From positions 1,116,001 through 1,180,000 of the forward strand of contig NZ_JACCBF010000001.1 in the NCBI RefSeq assembly GCF_013409625.1: DNA of 64,000 nt, given 5' to 3'. The notes beneath the pieces are model-generated. The model was not told the origin of the DNA, ran no database searches, and was given only the letters and a program-made list of their open reading frames with translations. The translations under genes were made by a program, and so were the position numbers. Below are positions 32,445 through 42,061 of the stretch, piece by piece (the stretch's first letter is position 1; every line of letters begins with the position of its first letter). Source of the DNA: Nocardioides kongjuensis (lineage in GTDB: Bacteria > Actinomycetota > Actinomycetes > Propionibacteriales > Nocardioidaceae).

Positions 32445-33524
32445 ATGCCCTTCCACGAGGACGAACTCGAGGCGGCGGAGGACGTCCACCTCCGCTCGCT
32501 CACCGCTGCCGAGGCCGAGGGCGACGAGCGCGCGGTCGAGGCCGCCCTGCGCCCGCGCAGCCTGGACGAGGTGGTCGGCCAGGCGCGGGTGCGCGACCAG
32601 CTCGGCCTGGTCCTCGAGGCGGCCCGGCAGCGCGGGCGGGCGCCCGACCACGTGCTGCTCTCCGGGCCGCCCGGACTCGGCAAGACCACGCTGGCGATGA
32701 TCATCTCCCACGAGATGAACGCGCCCCTGCGGATCACCAGCGGCCCCGCGATCACCCACGCCGGCGACCTCGCCGCGATCCTCTCGGGCCTCAACGAGGG
32801 CGAGGTGCTCTTCGTCGACGAGATCCACCGGATGTCGCGCCCGGCCGAGGAGATGCTCTACCTCGCCATGGAGGACTTCCGGGTCGACGTCGTGATCGGC
32901 AAGGGACCCGGCGCGACGGCGATCCCGCTCGAGCTGCCGCCGTTCACCCTGGTCGGCGCCACCACCCGGGCCGGCCTGCTGCCCGGCCCGCTGCGCGACC
33001 GGTTCGGCTTCACCGCCCACCTGGAGTTCTACGAGCCCGACGAGCTCGACCGGATCGTGCGCCGCTCGGCCGACCTGCTCGGCGTCGACCTCGCGTCCGA
33101 GGGCTCCGCCGAGATCGCCGGCCGCTCCCGCGGCACGCCGCGCATCGCCAACCGGCTGCTGCGCCGGGTCCGCGACTACGCCCAGGTGCGTGCCGACGGG
33201 GTCGTCACCCGACCGGTCGCCCAGGCTGCCCTCGACCTCTACGAGGTCGACGAGCTGGGACTGGACCGTCTCGACCGGGCCGTGCTCGAGGCGCTGTGCC
33301 GGCGCTTCGGCGGGGGACCGGTCGGCGTGTCCACCCTGGCCGTCGCGGTCGGCGAGGAGCGCGAGACGGTCGAGGAGGTCGCCGAGCCCTTCCTGGTCCG
33401 CAACGGCTTCCTCGCCCGCACCCCGCGCGGGCGGATCGCGACCCCCTCCGCCTGGCTCCACCTCGGGCTGACCCCGCCCGCGCTGCCCTACGACGAGGCA
33501 GGGCCGACCCTCTTCGAGGACTGA
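32445..33524 (+). CDS. ruvB: Holliday junction branch migration helicase RuvB
   Basis: 359 aa AAA+ motor. Walker [10 protein letters not shown] at 74-82, Walker [10 protein letters not shown], sensor GATTRAG and arginine finger GPLRDRFG, then the C-terminal winged helix. The N-terminal 35 residues are longer and more acidic than in E. coli. Drives branch migration with RuvA; 11 bases after ruvA, same operon. Confidence 0.98.
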   Translation: MPFHEDELEAAEDVHLRSLTAAEAEGDERAVEAALRPRSLDEVVGQARVRDQLGLVLEAARQRGRAPDHVLLSGPPGLGKTTLAMIISHEMNAPLRITSGPAITHAGDLAAILSGLNEGEVLFVDEIHRMSRPAEEMLYLAMEDFRVDVVIGKGPGATAIPLELPPFTLVGATTRAGLLPGPLRDRFGFTAHLEFYEPDELDRIVRRSADLLGVDLASEGSAEIAGRSRGTPRIANRLLRRVRDYAQVRADGVVTRPVAQAALDLYEVDELGLDRLDRAVLEALCRRFGGGPVGVSTLAVAVGEERETVEEVAEPFLVRNGFLARTPRGRIATPSAWLHLGLTPPALPYDEAGPTLFED

Positions 33525-33643
33525 GCCGCGCGGATTCCGTTGTCGATCCGTGCGGTGCAAGGGTCCGTGGCTACACTGACCGGCGGTCCCGGGGACGGCT
33601 TCGTCCTGCGGTGTCCGTCCGTGCCCTTTGGAGAGGTTTGTCT

Positions 33644-33979
33644 GTGAAAGACGCTGCGTCCCTGCTGCCGATCGTGGCGATCGCGGCCATCTTCTGGCTG
33701 CTGATCATCCGCCCCGCCTCGCGCCAGCGCAAGGAGGCCGCCTCCCTGCAGGCGGCCCTCACCGTCGGTGACGACGTGATGCTGACGTCCGGCATCTTCG
33801 GCACCGTCACGGCGGAGGCGGACGACCACCTCGAGCTCGAGATCGCCCCCGGAGTCGTGATCCGGGTGGTGCGCGGTGCGGTCGCCTCCGTGCGCCGCGA
33901 CGCCGAGTCGGCACCGGACGCCTCCGAGACCGACTCCCACGACCTGACCGACCGTCCCGACGACGAAGAGGAGCGCTGA
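33644..33979 (+). CDS. yajC: Preprotein translocase subunit YajC
   Basis: 111 aa. One N-terminal TM (about 6-23, LPIVAIAAIFWLLIIRP), then the cytoplasmic domain with RKEAASLQAALTVGDDVML and GIFGTV; the C-terminal 25 residues are acidic and probably disordered. Auxiliary subunit of SecDF. GTG start with GGAGAGG ten bases upstream; a -10-like TACACT at 33572-33577 leaves a leader of about 65 nt. Two bases separate it from secD. Confidence 0.93.
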   Translation: MKDAASLLPIVAIAAIFWLLIIRPASRQRKEAASLQAALTVGDDVMLTSGIFGTVTAEADDHLELEIAPGVVIRVVRGAVASVRRDAESAPDASETDSHDLTDRPDDEEER

Positions 33980-33981
33980 GC

Positions 33982-35829
33982 ATGGCGTCCCGCCGTCCGC
34001 GCCCTGGGCGCCACCTGATCGTCTTCTTCCTGGGCCTGGCCGTGCTCTACGGCCTCACTGCGCTCTCGCAGGCGGGGGTCAAGGACCCCGACACGCCGTG
34101 GCGGCCCGCGCTGGGCCTCGACCTGCAGGGCGGTACCCGGATCACGCTGACCGCCGAGAAGGCTCCGACCAAGGAGAACCTCGACGAGGCGCGCCGGATC
34201 ATCGACCAGCGCGTCAACGGCTCCGGTGTCGCCGAGGCCGCGGTCACCACCCAGGGCGGCCGCAACATCGTGGTCGAGGTGCCCGGCAAGACCAAGAACC
34301 GCAACCAGCTCGAGGAGACGGTCAAGCGCCAGGCGCAGCTCCGCTTCCGACTGGTCGCCTGCTCCGACCAGCGCCCCGCCTCCTGCGACACCTCCGGTGC
34401 CAGCACGAGCGGCATGGGCCTGGGCCGCGCACCGCTCTCGCTCGCCGAGGACGACCCGACCGACACGCCGTCGGACGCCGCCACCGACACCGCCACCGGC
34501 ACCGACACCGCGTCGGGCACGCCCGCCACGGACGCCCCGGCGACCGACGCGCCGAGCGGTACGCCGACCGACGGCGCCACCGGTGCCCCGACCGCCGACG
34601 ACCCGGGCGGCGACGGCAAGGCGTGGACCGTGAAGGACGACATCGCCTGGTCCCGCAGCCCCGACCAGGCCGCGATCGCCCTGTTCAACAGCTACACCTG
34701 TGACGCCAAGGGCGTCGTGGTCGACGCCGACGGCAAGCCCGCCGACCAGGCTGACGACCCGGACAAGCCGCTCGTGGCCTGCTCGGAGCCCGAGAAGGAC
34801 GCCAAGGGCGAGCTGAAGACCCCGCCGATCAAGTTCCTGCTCAGCCGGTCCGTGGTCGAGGGCACCGAGCTCGACAACGCCAGCGCGCAGACCCCGCAGA
34901 ACGGTGTCGGCTGGGTCGTCGCCATCGAGATGGGCAACAGCAAGGACCGCGCGCACCCCAAGGGCTCCGCCGGTGCCTCCTCGGACTTCGAGGCCGTCTC
35001 GCGTGCCTTCGCCGGGACCGACGAGCAGTTCGCCGTCGTCCTCGACGGCACGGTGCTCACCTACCCGGTGATGAACAGCGTGATCACCGACGGTCGCTCG
35101 CAGATCGAGGGTGACTTCACCGAGCAGGAGGCGCTCGACCTCGCCAACAGCCTCAAGTTCGGTGCGCTGCCGATCAAGTTCAACGACAAGCAGACCTCCG
35201 TCGAGGAGATCGGCCCGTCGCTGGCCGGCAACCAGCTCTCCGCCGGCCTGACCGCGGGCGCGATCGGCCTCATCCTGGTGATGCTCTACTGCCTCTTCTA
35301 CTACCGCGGCCTCGGCCTGGTGGTCGTGAGCTCGCTGTTCGTGGCGGCGTCGATCACCTACGCGCTGGTGCTGCTGCTGAGCAAGACGGCCGGCTTCACG
35401 CTGACCCTGCCCGGCATCGCCGGTCTCGTCATCGCCGTCGGCATCACCGCCGACTCGTTCGTCATCTTCTTCGAGCGCATCCGTGACGAGATGCGTGAGG
35501 GCAAGTCGATGCGGGTCGCGGTCGAGACCGGGTGGGCCCGCGCCCGGGTCACCCGGGTCGCGGCCAACACGGTCCAGATCCTCTCGGCGCTGGTGCTCTA
35601 CATCTTCGCCACCGGTGCGGTGAAGGGCTTCGGCTTCGCGCTCGGCCTCACCACGCTCATCGACCTCGCGGTGCTGTTCTGGTTCACCAAGCCGATGGTG
35701 TCCTGGCTCGCGCAGTTCAAGGCGTTCAACTCCGGGCACAAGCTGTCCGGCCTCAGCAAGGAGACGCTGGGCATGGACATCACGCCCTCGCGCCCCCGTC
35801 GTACCGCCGTCACTGGAGGTGACGCCTGA
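33982..35829 (+). CDS. secD: Protein translocase subunit SecD
   Basis: 615 aa. TM1 at about 12-30, large external P1 region, then TM2-6 with the RND-type GIAGLVIAVGITADSFVIFFERIRDE motif carrying the proton-relay acidic residues. It uses the proton gradient to pull proteins across the membrane with SecF. The P1 region holds a low-complexity Thr/Asp/Ala/Pro insertion at about residues 154-212 (bases 34441-34620) that E. coli SecD lacks. Overlaps secF (TGATG). Confidence 0.97.
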   Translation: MASRRPRPGRHLIVFFLGLAVLYGLTALSQAGVKDPDTPWRPALGLDLQGGTRITLTAEKAPTKENLDEARRIIDQRVNGSGVAEAAVTTQGGRNIVVEVPGKTKNRNQLEETVKRQAQLRFRLVACSDQRPASCDTSGASTSGMGLGRAPLSLAEDDPTDTPSDAATDTATGTDTASGTPATDAPATDAPSGTPTDGATGAPTADDPGGDGKAWTVKDDIAWSRSPDQAAIALFNSYTCDAKGVVVDADGKPADQADDPDKPLVACSEPEKDAKGELKTPPIKFLLSRSVVEGTELDNASAQTPQNGVGWVVAIEMGNSKDRAHPKGSAGASSDFEAVSRAFAGTDEQFAVVLDGTVLTYPVMNSVITDGRSQIEGDFTEQEALDLANSLKFGALPIKFNDKQTSVEEIGPSLAGNQLSAGLTAGAIGLILVMLYCLFYYRGLGLVVVSSLFVAASITYALVLLLSKTAGFTLTLPGIAGLVIAVGITADSFVIFFERIRDEMREGKSMRVAVETGWARARVTRVAANTVQILSALVLYIFATGAVKGFGFALGLTTLIDLAVLFWFTKPMVSWLAQFKAFNSGHKLSGLSKETLGMDITPSRPRRTAVTGGDA

Positions 35830-37097
35830 TGGGCAAGATGTCCCAGCTCGGAAACGAGCTGTACCAGGGCCGCAAGTCGATCAACTTCGTCGGCAGGCCG
35901 TGGCTGTTCTACGCCATCTCCGGTGCGCTGGTCGCGCTCGCCGTCCTGGTGCTCTTCGTCAAGCCGCTCAACATGGGCGTCGAGTTCACCGGCGGCACGA
36001 CGGTCTCCGTCCCGGTCGGCGCGGGCAAGGCCACCCAGTCGGCGGCCGACGACCTGCGCTCGCAGGTCGCGGACTCCGGGATCCAGAACGCCGAGAACCC
36101 GACGGTCACGACCGAGGGCGACTCGGCGCTGGTGATCCAGGTCGAGAACCTCAGCGAGAAGCAGCGCAGCGAGATCGCGGCACTGGTCCACAAGGAGTTC
36201 CCGAGCGTCGCCGAGAACGACCTGTCCGTCCAGGACATCGGCCCGAGCTGGGGGCAGGAGGTCGCCAAGCGGGCCGCCATCGGCGTCGGCATCTTCCTGC
36301 TGCTCGTCGTGCTCTTCATCTGGGGCTACTTCCGCGAGTGGCGGATGTCGGTCGCGGCGCTCATCGCGCTGATCCACGACGTCATGCTGACCGTCGGCGT
36401 CTACGCGCTCTCGGGCTTCCAGGTGACGCCCGCGGCGGTCACCGGTGTGCTCGCGATCCTCGGCTTCTCCCTCTACGACACCGTCGTCGTGTTCGACAAG
36501 ATCAAGGAGAACACCACCGTCCTCCGCAAGAACACGCAGTCGTACGCCGACGCGGCCAACCTCGCGGTCAACCAGACCCTGGTGCGCTCGATCAACACCT
36601 CGATCGTCGCGCTCATCCCGATCGGCGCGATCCTCTACGTCTCCGCGGTCCAGCTCGGTGCGAGCTCGCTGCAGGACCTCGCGCTCGCGCAGTTCGTCGG
36701 CATGGGCGTCGGTGTCTACTCGTCGGTCATGCTCGCCCCGCGCGTCCTGGTCCACCTGAAGATGCAGGAGACCGAGATGCAGGTCCAGGCGCGCCGCGCC
36801 AAGGCCAAGCAGCGAGCGCTCGCCGACCGGTACGCCTCGGTCCCCGTCGCCACCGACGACGCGCCGGTCGCCGGCCGCCGCATCGACGACCCGGACGCGA
36901 TCCCGGACGAGCTGCTCGACGAGGAGCTCGAGATCGAGGTCGACGACACGCCGGTCGCCCGCCGCGCAGGCGCCAGCACGGACGCCGTCGGCAAGGGCCG
37001 CGTGGTCCCGACCAGCACCCGTCCGGTCAACGAGAGCGGGAGCTCCGGTCGCAAGCAGCCGGTGCGCCAGGCGCGGTCCAAGCGCGGCAAGAAGTAG
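35829..37097 (+). CDS. secF: Protein translocase subunit SecF
   Basis: 422 aa. Six TMs; the GVEFTGGT motif near residue 53 and FSLYDTVVVFDKIKEN in TM4 are diagnostic. The C-terminal tail after about residue 315 is long (over 100 residues), charged and probably disordered, common in actinobacteria. ATG overlaps the secD stop. Confidence 0.97.
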   Translation: MGKMSQLGNELYQGRKSINFVGRPWLFYAISGALVALAVLVLFVKPLNMGVEFTGGTTVSVPVGAGKATQSAADDLRSQVADSGIQNAENPTVTTEGDSALVIQVENLSEKQRSEIAALVHKEFPSVAENDLSVQDIGPSWGQEVAKRAAIGVGIFLLLVVLFIWGYFREWRMSVAALIALIHDVMLTVGVYALSGFQVTPAAVTGVLAILGFSLYDTVVVFDKIKENTTVLRKNTQSYADAANLAVNQTLVRSINTSIVALIPIGAILYVSAVQLGASSLQDLALAQFVGMGVGVYSSVMLAPRVLVHLKMQETEMQVQARRAKAKQRALADRYASVPVATDDAPVAGRRIDDPDAIPDELLDEELEIEVDDTPVARRAGASTDAVGKGRVVPTSTRPVNESGSSGRKQPVRQARSKRGKK

Positions 37098-37101
37098 CGC
37101 G

Positions 37102-37662
37102 GTGACCGTTCGCGACGACGTCCGCGAACGCGCGGTCGAGGCCCTCACCCGGCTGGTCCGCGACATCGAGGACTTCCCCGAGCCCGGCATCGTCTTCAAG
37201 GACATCACGCCGCTGCTGGCCGACCCCGCCGGTTTCGGTGCGGTCGTCGAGGCGATGGCCGCGGCCGGCCGCGACGAGAACGGCGCCGTCGTCGTCGACA
37301 AGGTCGTCGGCATGGAGGCCCGCGGGTTCATCCTCGCGGCCCCCGTGGCGCTCGCCCTCGGCGTCGGCTTCGCGCCGGTCCGCAAGGCCGGCAAGCTGCC
37401 GCACGACACGCACCAGGTCGACTACGCCCTCGAGTACGGCGAGGCGGTGCTCGAGCTCCACCGGGACGCCGTCGCGCCGGGGGAGCGGGTGCTGCTCGTC
37501 GACGACGTGCTCGCCACCGGCGGCACCGCGGGAGCCACCTGCGACCTGGTCCGTCGTTGCGGCGCGGATCCGGTCGGGTTCGCCGTCCTGATGGAGCTGG
37601 GGTTCCTCGACGGTCGGGCCGCGCTCGGTGAGGTTCCCGTGCATGCGCTGCAGCGGATCTGA
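37102..37662 (+). CDS. apt: Adenine phosphoribosyltransferase
   Basis: 186 aa. PRPP-binding motif VLLVDDVLATGGTAGA at about 132-147, flexible-loop region RKAGKLPHDT and the N-terminal FPEPGIVFKDITPLL. Converts adenine plus PRPP to AMP. The secF-apt-relA order is conserved in actinobacteria, and linkage of purine salvage to the ppGpp enzyme is usual. GTG 37102 lies four bases after the secF stop. Confidence 0.97.
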   Translation: MTVRDDVRERAVEALTRLVRDIEDFPEPGIVFKDITPLLADPAGFGAVVEAMAAAGRDENGAVVVDKVVGMEARGFILAAPVALALGVGFAPVRKAGKLPHDTHQVDYALEYGEAVLELHRDAVAPGERVLLVDDVLATGGTAGATCDLVRRCGADPVGFAVLMELGFLDGRAALGEVPVHALQRI

Positions 37663-37671
37663 GGCCAGCAC

Positions 37672-37677
37672 TAGACT
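37672..37677 (+). promoter_or_regulatory. -10 hexamer TAGACT of a leaderless promoter
   Basis: Six bases before ATG 37684 of relA. Confidence 0.5.
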
Positions 37678-37683
37678 GGCGCC

Positions 37684-39993
37684 ATGACCGAGGAGCGCAC
37701 GACGCCACGGGTGCCGACGGCGCCGACCCCGGTCCCCAGCGAGACCGGCGGCGGACGCGGTGTCCGCGCCCGGCTGGCCCGGATGGGCAGCCGCAGCCAG
37801 GTCGGGAACCCGGTCCTCGAACCGCTGTTCCGCGCGGTCCGGGCCAACCACCCCAAGGCCGACCTCCAGCTGCTCGAGCGCGCCTACCTGACCGCCGAGC
37901 GGCTGCACGCCGACCAGAAGCGCAAGAGCGGCGACCCCTACATCACCCACCCGCTCGCGGTGACGACCATCCTCGCCGGCATCGGCATGACCGAGCCGAC
38001 CCTGGTGGCCGCGCTGCTGCACGACACGGTCGAGGACACGCCGTACACCCTCGAGGAGTGCCGCCGCGACTTCGGTGACGAGGTCGCCCTGCTCGTCGAC
38101 GGCGTCACCAAGCTCGACAAGGTCGTCTACGGCGAGTCCGCCAACGCCGAGACGATCCGCAAGATGATCGTCGCGATGTCGCGCGACATCCGGGTGCTGG
38201 TCATCAAGCTCGCCGACCGGCTCCACAACATGCGGACCCTGCGCTTCGTCAAGCAGTCCACGCAGGAGCGCAAGGCCCGCGAGACGCTCGACATCTATGC
38301 GCCGCTGGCCCACCGGCTCGGCATGAACACCATCAAGTGGGAGCTCGAGGACCTCGCCTTCGCGACCCTCCACCCGAAGATCTACGACGAGATCGTGCGG
38401 CTGGTCGCCGAGCGCGCGCCCTCGCGCGACTCGTTCCTCGCCGAGGTCATCTCCCAGGTCGAGAAGGACCTGCGCGAGGCCAAGATCAAGGCGACCGTCA
38501 CCGGCCGGCCGAAGCACTACTACTCGATCTACCAGAAGATGATCGTCGGCGGCCGCGACTTCTCCGACATCTACGACCTCGTCGGCATCCGCATCCTCGT
38601 CGAGGAGGACCGCGACTGCTACGGCGTCCTCGGTGTCCTCCACTCGCGGTGGAACCCGGTCCTGGGCCGGTTCAAGGACTACGTCGCGATGCCGAAGTTC
38701 AACATGTACCAGTCGCTGCACACGACGGTCATCGGTCCGCAGGGCAAGCCCGTCGAGATGCAGATCCGCACCTTCGCCATGCACCGACGGGCCGAGTACG
38801 GCGTCGCGGCGCACTGGAAGTACAAGGAGGACGGCCGGGCCGGCAACGACACCGACAAGCCCGGCGACCTCGACGACATGAGCTGGGTGCGTCAGCTCCT
38901 CGACTGGCAGAGCGAGGTCGAGGACCCGGGCGAGTTCCTCGAGTCCCTGCGCTTCGAGATCAACCAGGCCGAGACCTACGTCTTCACGCCGCGCGGCGAC
39001 GTGATCGCGCTGCCGTCGGGCTCGACACCCGTGGACTTCGCGTACGCCGTGCACACCGAGGTCGGCAACCGCACCATCGGCGCCCGGGTCAACGGCCGCC
39101 TGGTGCCGCTCGAGTCGACCCTCGAGAACGGCGACGTGGTCGAGGTGTTCACCTCCAAGGCCGAGGGTGCGGGCCCGTCCCGCGACTGGCTGAACTTCGT
39201 CAAGTCGCAGCGCGCGCGCTCCAAGATCCGCCAGTGGTTCACCAAGGAGCGGCGCGAGGAGGCGATCGAGCGCGGGAAAGACGAGATCGCCAAGCTGATG
39301 CGCAAGGAGGGCCTGCCCCTCAAGCGGCTGCTGTCCCACGACTCGCTCACCCTGGTCGCCTCGGCGTTCCGGCTCACGGACGTCAGCGCGCTCTACGCCG
39401 CCGTCGGCGAGGGCAACCTCGGCGCGCAGACCGTCGTACGCAAGGTCATCGAGCTCCACGGCGGCGACGAGGGGGCCCAGGAGGACCTCGCCGAGGCCGT
39501 CACCATCACCGGTCGCCGCGGCCGCCCCCGCCGTCCGACGAGCGGCGACGCCGGCGTCATCGTGACCGGATCACCCGACGTCTGGGTCAAGCTCGCCAAG
39601 TGCTGCACCCCGGTCCCGCCCGACGCGATCCTCGGGTTCGTCACCAAGGGCGGGGGAGTCTCGGTGCACCGCAAGGACTGCACCAACGCCGCCAGCCTGC
39701 TCGCCCAGCCCGAGAAGCTGGTCGACGTCGAGTGGGCCCCCACCGGCCAGTCGACCTTCCTGGTCAACATCCAGGTCGAGGCCCTGGACCGCTCCCGGCT
39801 GCTCTCCGACATCACGATGGTGCTCTCGGACGCCCACGTGAACATCCTCTCGGCGAACCTGACCACCTCGCGCGACCGCACCGCCAAGTCCCGCTTCACC
39901 TTCGAGATGGCCGACGCCAAGCACCTCGACACGGTCCTCAACGCCGTCCGCTCCGTCCCCGGCGTGTTCGACGCCTACCGCGTCACCCAGTAG
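37684..39993 (+). CDS. relA: Bifunctional (p)ppGpp synthetase/hydrolase (RelA/SpoT, Rel)
   Basis: 769 aa. HD hydrolase domain with THP (H89) and HDTVEDT (H113, D114, E117, D118); synthetase domain with [13 protein letters not shown] and [12 protein letters not shown] domain at about 435-500; zinc-finger-like CCTPVPPD and C-terminal ACT domain (about 690-769). Both catalytic motif sets are intact, so it should make and degrade (p)ppGpp. Predicted leaderless transcript. The bidirectional terminator at 40001 ends it. Confidence 0.97.
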   Translation: MTEERTTPRVPTAPTPVPSETGGGRGVRARLARMGSRSQVGNPVLEPLFRAVRANHPKADLQLLERAYLTAERLHADQKRKSGDPYITHPLAVTTILAGIGMTEPTLVAALLHDTVEDTPYTLEECRRDFGDEVALLVDGVTKLDKVVYGESANAETIRKMIVAMSRDIRVLVIKLADRLHNMRTLRFVKQSTQERKARETLDIYAPLAHRLGMNTIKWELEDLAFATLHPKIYDEIVRLVAERAPSRDSFLAEVISQVEKDLREAKIKATVTGRPKHYYSIYQKMIVGGRDFSDIYDLVGIRILVEEDRDCYGVLGVLHSRWNPVLGRFKDYVAMPKFNMYQSLHTTVIGPQGKPVEMQIRTFAMHRRAEYGVAAHWKYKEDGRAGNDTDKPGDLDDMSWVRQLLDWQSEVEDPGEFLESLRFEINQAETYVFTPRGDVIALPSGSTPVDFAYAVHTEVGNRTIGARVNGRLVPLESTLENGDVVEVFTSKAEGAGPSRDWLNFVKSQRARSKIRQWFTKERREEAIERGKDEIAKLMRKEGLPLKRLLSHDSLTLVASAFRLTDVSALYAAVGEGNLGAQTVVRKVIELHGGDEGAQEDLAEAVTITGRRGRPRRPTSGDAGVIVTGSPDVWVKLAKCCTPVPPDAILGFVTKGGGVSVHRKDCTNAASLLAQPEKLVDVEWAPTGQSTFLVNIQVEALDRSRLLSDITMVLSDAHVNILSANLTTSRDRTAKSRFTFEMADAKHLDTVLNAVRSVPGVFDAYRVTQ

Positions 39994-40000
39994 CGCGATT

Positions 40001-40038
40001 GCTGCATGGATCCCCGGATGTCCGGGGACCCATGCAGC
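40001..40038. terminator. Bidirectional hairpin between convergent relA and DUF349 gene
   Basis: Arms GCTGCATGG/CCATGCAGC (40001-40009, 40030-40038) and TCCCCGGA/TCCGGGGA (40011-40018, 40021-40028) with one A-C mismatch and a TG loop. It ends 9 bases from the DUF349 stop. Confidence 0.82.
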
Positions 40039-40046
40039 CAGCGGGC

Positions 40047-41285
40047 TCAGCTGAAGTCGGCGGACGCCTTCTTGGCCATCTCGAGGAACGACCGGCGCCC
40101 CTCGAGGTTCTCCTCCAGCTCCCGGACCTTCTTCTCGTCACCACGGGCGCGGGCGGCGTCGAGCTTGGCCTCGGCCTCGGCGATGGCGGCCTCGAGCTTG
40201 GAGACCATGTCGTCGGCGCGGGCCGACTTCTCGGGGTCCGTACGACGCCACTGGTCGTCCTCGGCACGGCGGATGACCTGCTCGACGGCGCGCATGCGGC
40301 CCTCGAGGTCCTTGATCCGGTCGCGCGGGACCTTGCCCGCCTCGTCCCACTTCTCGGCGACGGCGCGGAACGCGGTCTTGGCGGCGGCCAGGTCCCCGGA
40401 GGCCTCGAGCTGAGCAGCGATCGCCTCGGCCTCCACCAGCAGCTCCTCCTTGACCACGGCGTTCGCGGCGAACTCCGTGTCGAGGGCGGCGTTGGCCGCG
40501 TCGCGGGCGCCGAAGAAGGTGTCCTGTGCGCCGCGGAAGCGGCGCCAGAGCTCGTCGTCGACGGCCTTGGGAGCGGGGCCGGCTGCCTTCCAGTCGCGCA
40601 TCAGGTCGCGGTAGCGGCCCGACGTCGGTCCCCAGTCGGTCGACGACGCGAGAGCCTCGGCCTCGGCGACCAGGCGCTCCTTGACGACCCGGGCGCCCTC
40701 GCGCTTCTCGTCCTGCTCGGCGAAGTGCGACTTGCGTGCCTTCGTGTACGCCGAGCGCGCGGAGGAGAAGCGGCGCCACAACTCGTCGTCGGCGGCCTTG
40801 TCGATGCGGGGGAGCTTCTTCCACTCCTCGAGCAGCTCGCGCAGCCGGTTCGCGCCGTTGCGCCAGTCCCGTCCGGAGGCGATCTTCTCGGCCTCGCCGG
40901 CGAGTCGCTCCTTCTCGGCTCGCGCGTCGGCGACGCGCTGCGCCTTGGCGGCGCGCCGGGCGTCGCGCTGGGTGGCGATGACCGGGCCGAGCTCGTCGAG
41001 CTTGCGCACCAGGGCGGCGATGTCTCCGACGGCGTGGACGTCGACGAGCTGCTCGCGCACGAGCTTGACCGATGAGGTCGCCTCCTCGGGCGACAGCACG
41101 CCGGTCAGCACCCGTTGGTGGAGCAGGTCCACCTCGAGCGCGAGGTTCTCGTACCGCTTGGTGTAGAAGGCCAGGGCCTCCTCGGGTGTCGCGTCAGGCA
41201 TCTGCCCGACCGCTCGCTCGCCATCGGTCGTCTTCACGTAGACGGTGCCGTCGTCGTCGACGCGGCCCCAGTCGGAGGTAGTCAC
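40047..41285 (-). CDS. DUF349 coiled-coil protein
   Basis: 412 aa, nearly all helical. Two to three DUF349 repeats are visible, each with a W-x2-LP or W-K-x2-G core followed by DDELWRRF (EWKKLPRIDKAADDELWRRF; DWKAAGPAPKAVDDELWRRF; and a degenerate third around KWDEAGKVPRDRIKD). Long charged coiled coils connect them. Function of the family is not established. GTG 41285 is preceded by a -10 TAGCAT at eight bases, so a leaderless mRNA is likely; it is divergent from the MBL hydrolase 46 bases away. Confidence 0.88.
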   Translation of the reverse strand: MTTSDWGRVDDDGTVYVKTTDGERAVGQMPDATPEEALAFYTKRYENLALEVDLLHQRVLTGVLSPEEATSSVKLVREQLVDVHAVGDIAALVRKLDELGPVIATQRDARRAAKAQRVADARAEKERLAGEAEKIASGRDWRNGANRLRELLEEWKKLPRIDKAADDELWRRFSSARSAYTKARKSHFAEQDEKREGARVVKERLVAEAEALASSTDWGPTSGRYRDLMRDWKAAGPAPKAVDDELWRRFRGAQDTFFGARDAANAALDTEFAANAVVKEELLVEAEAIAAQLEASGDLAAAKTAFRAVAEKWDEAGKVPRDRIKDLEGRMRAVEQVIRRAEDDQWRRTDPEKSARADDMVSKLEAAIAEAEAKLDAARARGDEKKVRELEENLEGRRSFLEMAKKASADFS

Positions 41286-41293
41286 AGTGGCCC

Positions 41294-41299
41294 ATGCTA
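41294..41299 (-). promoter_or_regulatory. -10 hexamer TAGCAT of a leaderless promoter
   Basis: Read leftward, eight bases before GTG 41285 of the DUF349 gene. Confidence 0.45.
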
Positions 41300-41319
41300 A
41301 TCAAAGCCGGAGCGCTCGA

Positions 41320-41325
41320 TAGGCT
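41320..41325 (+). promoter_or_regulatory. -10 hexamer TAGGCT of a leaderless promoter
   Basis: Six bases before GTG 41332 of the metallo-hydrolase gene. Confidence 0.5.
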
Positions 41326-41331
41326 GGGCCG

Positions 41332-42054
41332 GTGCTGATCGCCGCTTTCCCCGCCGGACCGTGGGGCACCAACTGCTACGTCGCGGCCACCGCACCCGGC
41401 GCCGAGTGCGTCGTGATCGACCCCGGGAAGGACGCCGCGGCCGGCGTCGCCGAGGTCGTCCGGGAGCACCGGTTGAAGCCCGTGGCCGTCTTGCTGACCC
41501 ACGGACACATCGACCACATGTGGTCGGTGACCCCCGTCGCCGGGACCTACGACGCCACCGCGTGGATCCATCCGGGCGACCGGCACCTGCTCACCGACCC
41601 GATGGCCGGCATCTCGCGCGAGTCGGCCGCCATGCTGCTCGGCGGCGACTACGAGTTCACCGAGCCCGACGACGTGGCCGAGCTGGCCGACGGCGCCAGC
41701 CTCGAGCTCGCTGGTCTGCACTTCCTCGTGGACCACACGCCCGGCCACACCGAGGGCTCGGTCACCTTCCGCACTCCCTGGGAGCAGGGCCCCGACATCT
41801 CCGAGGTCATGTTCTCCGGCGACCTTCTCTTCCAGGGCTCGATCGGTCGCACCGACCTGCCCGGCGGCGACCATGCCGCGATGCTGCGCTCGCTGGCCAC
41901 CAAGGTGCTGCCGCTGGCCGACGACGTCGTCGTCCTGCCCGGTCACGGCGAGCAGACCTCCATCGGCCGCGAGCGCGCCACCAACCCGTTCCTGCTCGAC
42001 CTCCTCGACTCCGGCCCCGGCAACGTGGCCGGTCGAGTCACCCGAGGACTGTGA
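41332..42054 (+). CDS. MBL-fold metallo-hydrolase (glyoxalase II-like)
   Basis: 240 aa. Metal-binding motif THGHIDH (H57, H59, D61, H62), later HTPGHTEG, SGDLLFQGSIGRTDLPGG and PGHGEQT, all ligands of a two-zinc site. The SIGRTDLPGGD segment is typical of the glyoxalase II-like branch that opens actinobacterial hisS operons. Substrate, perhaps a thioester of mycothiol or another small thiol, is not shown. Stop lies seven bases before hisS. Confidence 0.92.
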   Translation: MLIAAFPAGPWGTNCYVAATAPGAECVVIDPGKDAAAGVAEVVREHRLKPVAVLLTHGHIDHMWSVTPVAGTYDATAWIHPGDRHLLTDPMAGISRESAAMLLGGDYEFTEPDDVAELADGASLELAGLHFLVDHTPGHTEGSVTFRTPWEQGPDISEVMFSGDLLFQGSIGRTDLPGGDHAAMLRSLATKVLPLADDVVVLPGHGEQTSIGRERATNPFLLDLLDSGPGNVAGRVTRGL

Positions 42055-42061
42055 TCCCCTG

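Noticed and set aside
34441..34620. Repetitive codons in secD as a separate repeat element
   Set aside because: They stay in frame and encode a flexible linker, so they are treated as part of secD.
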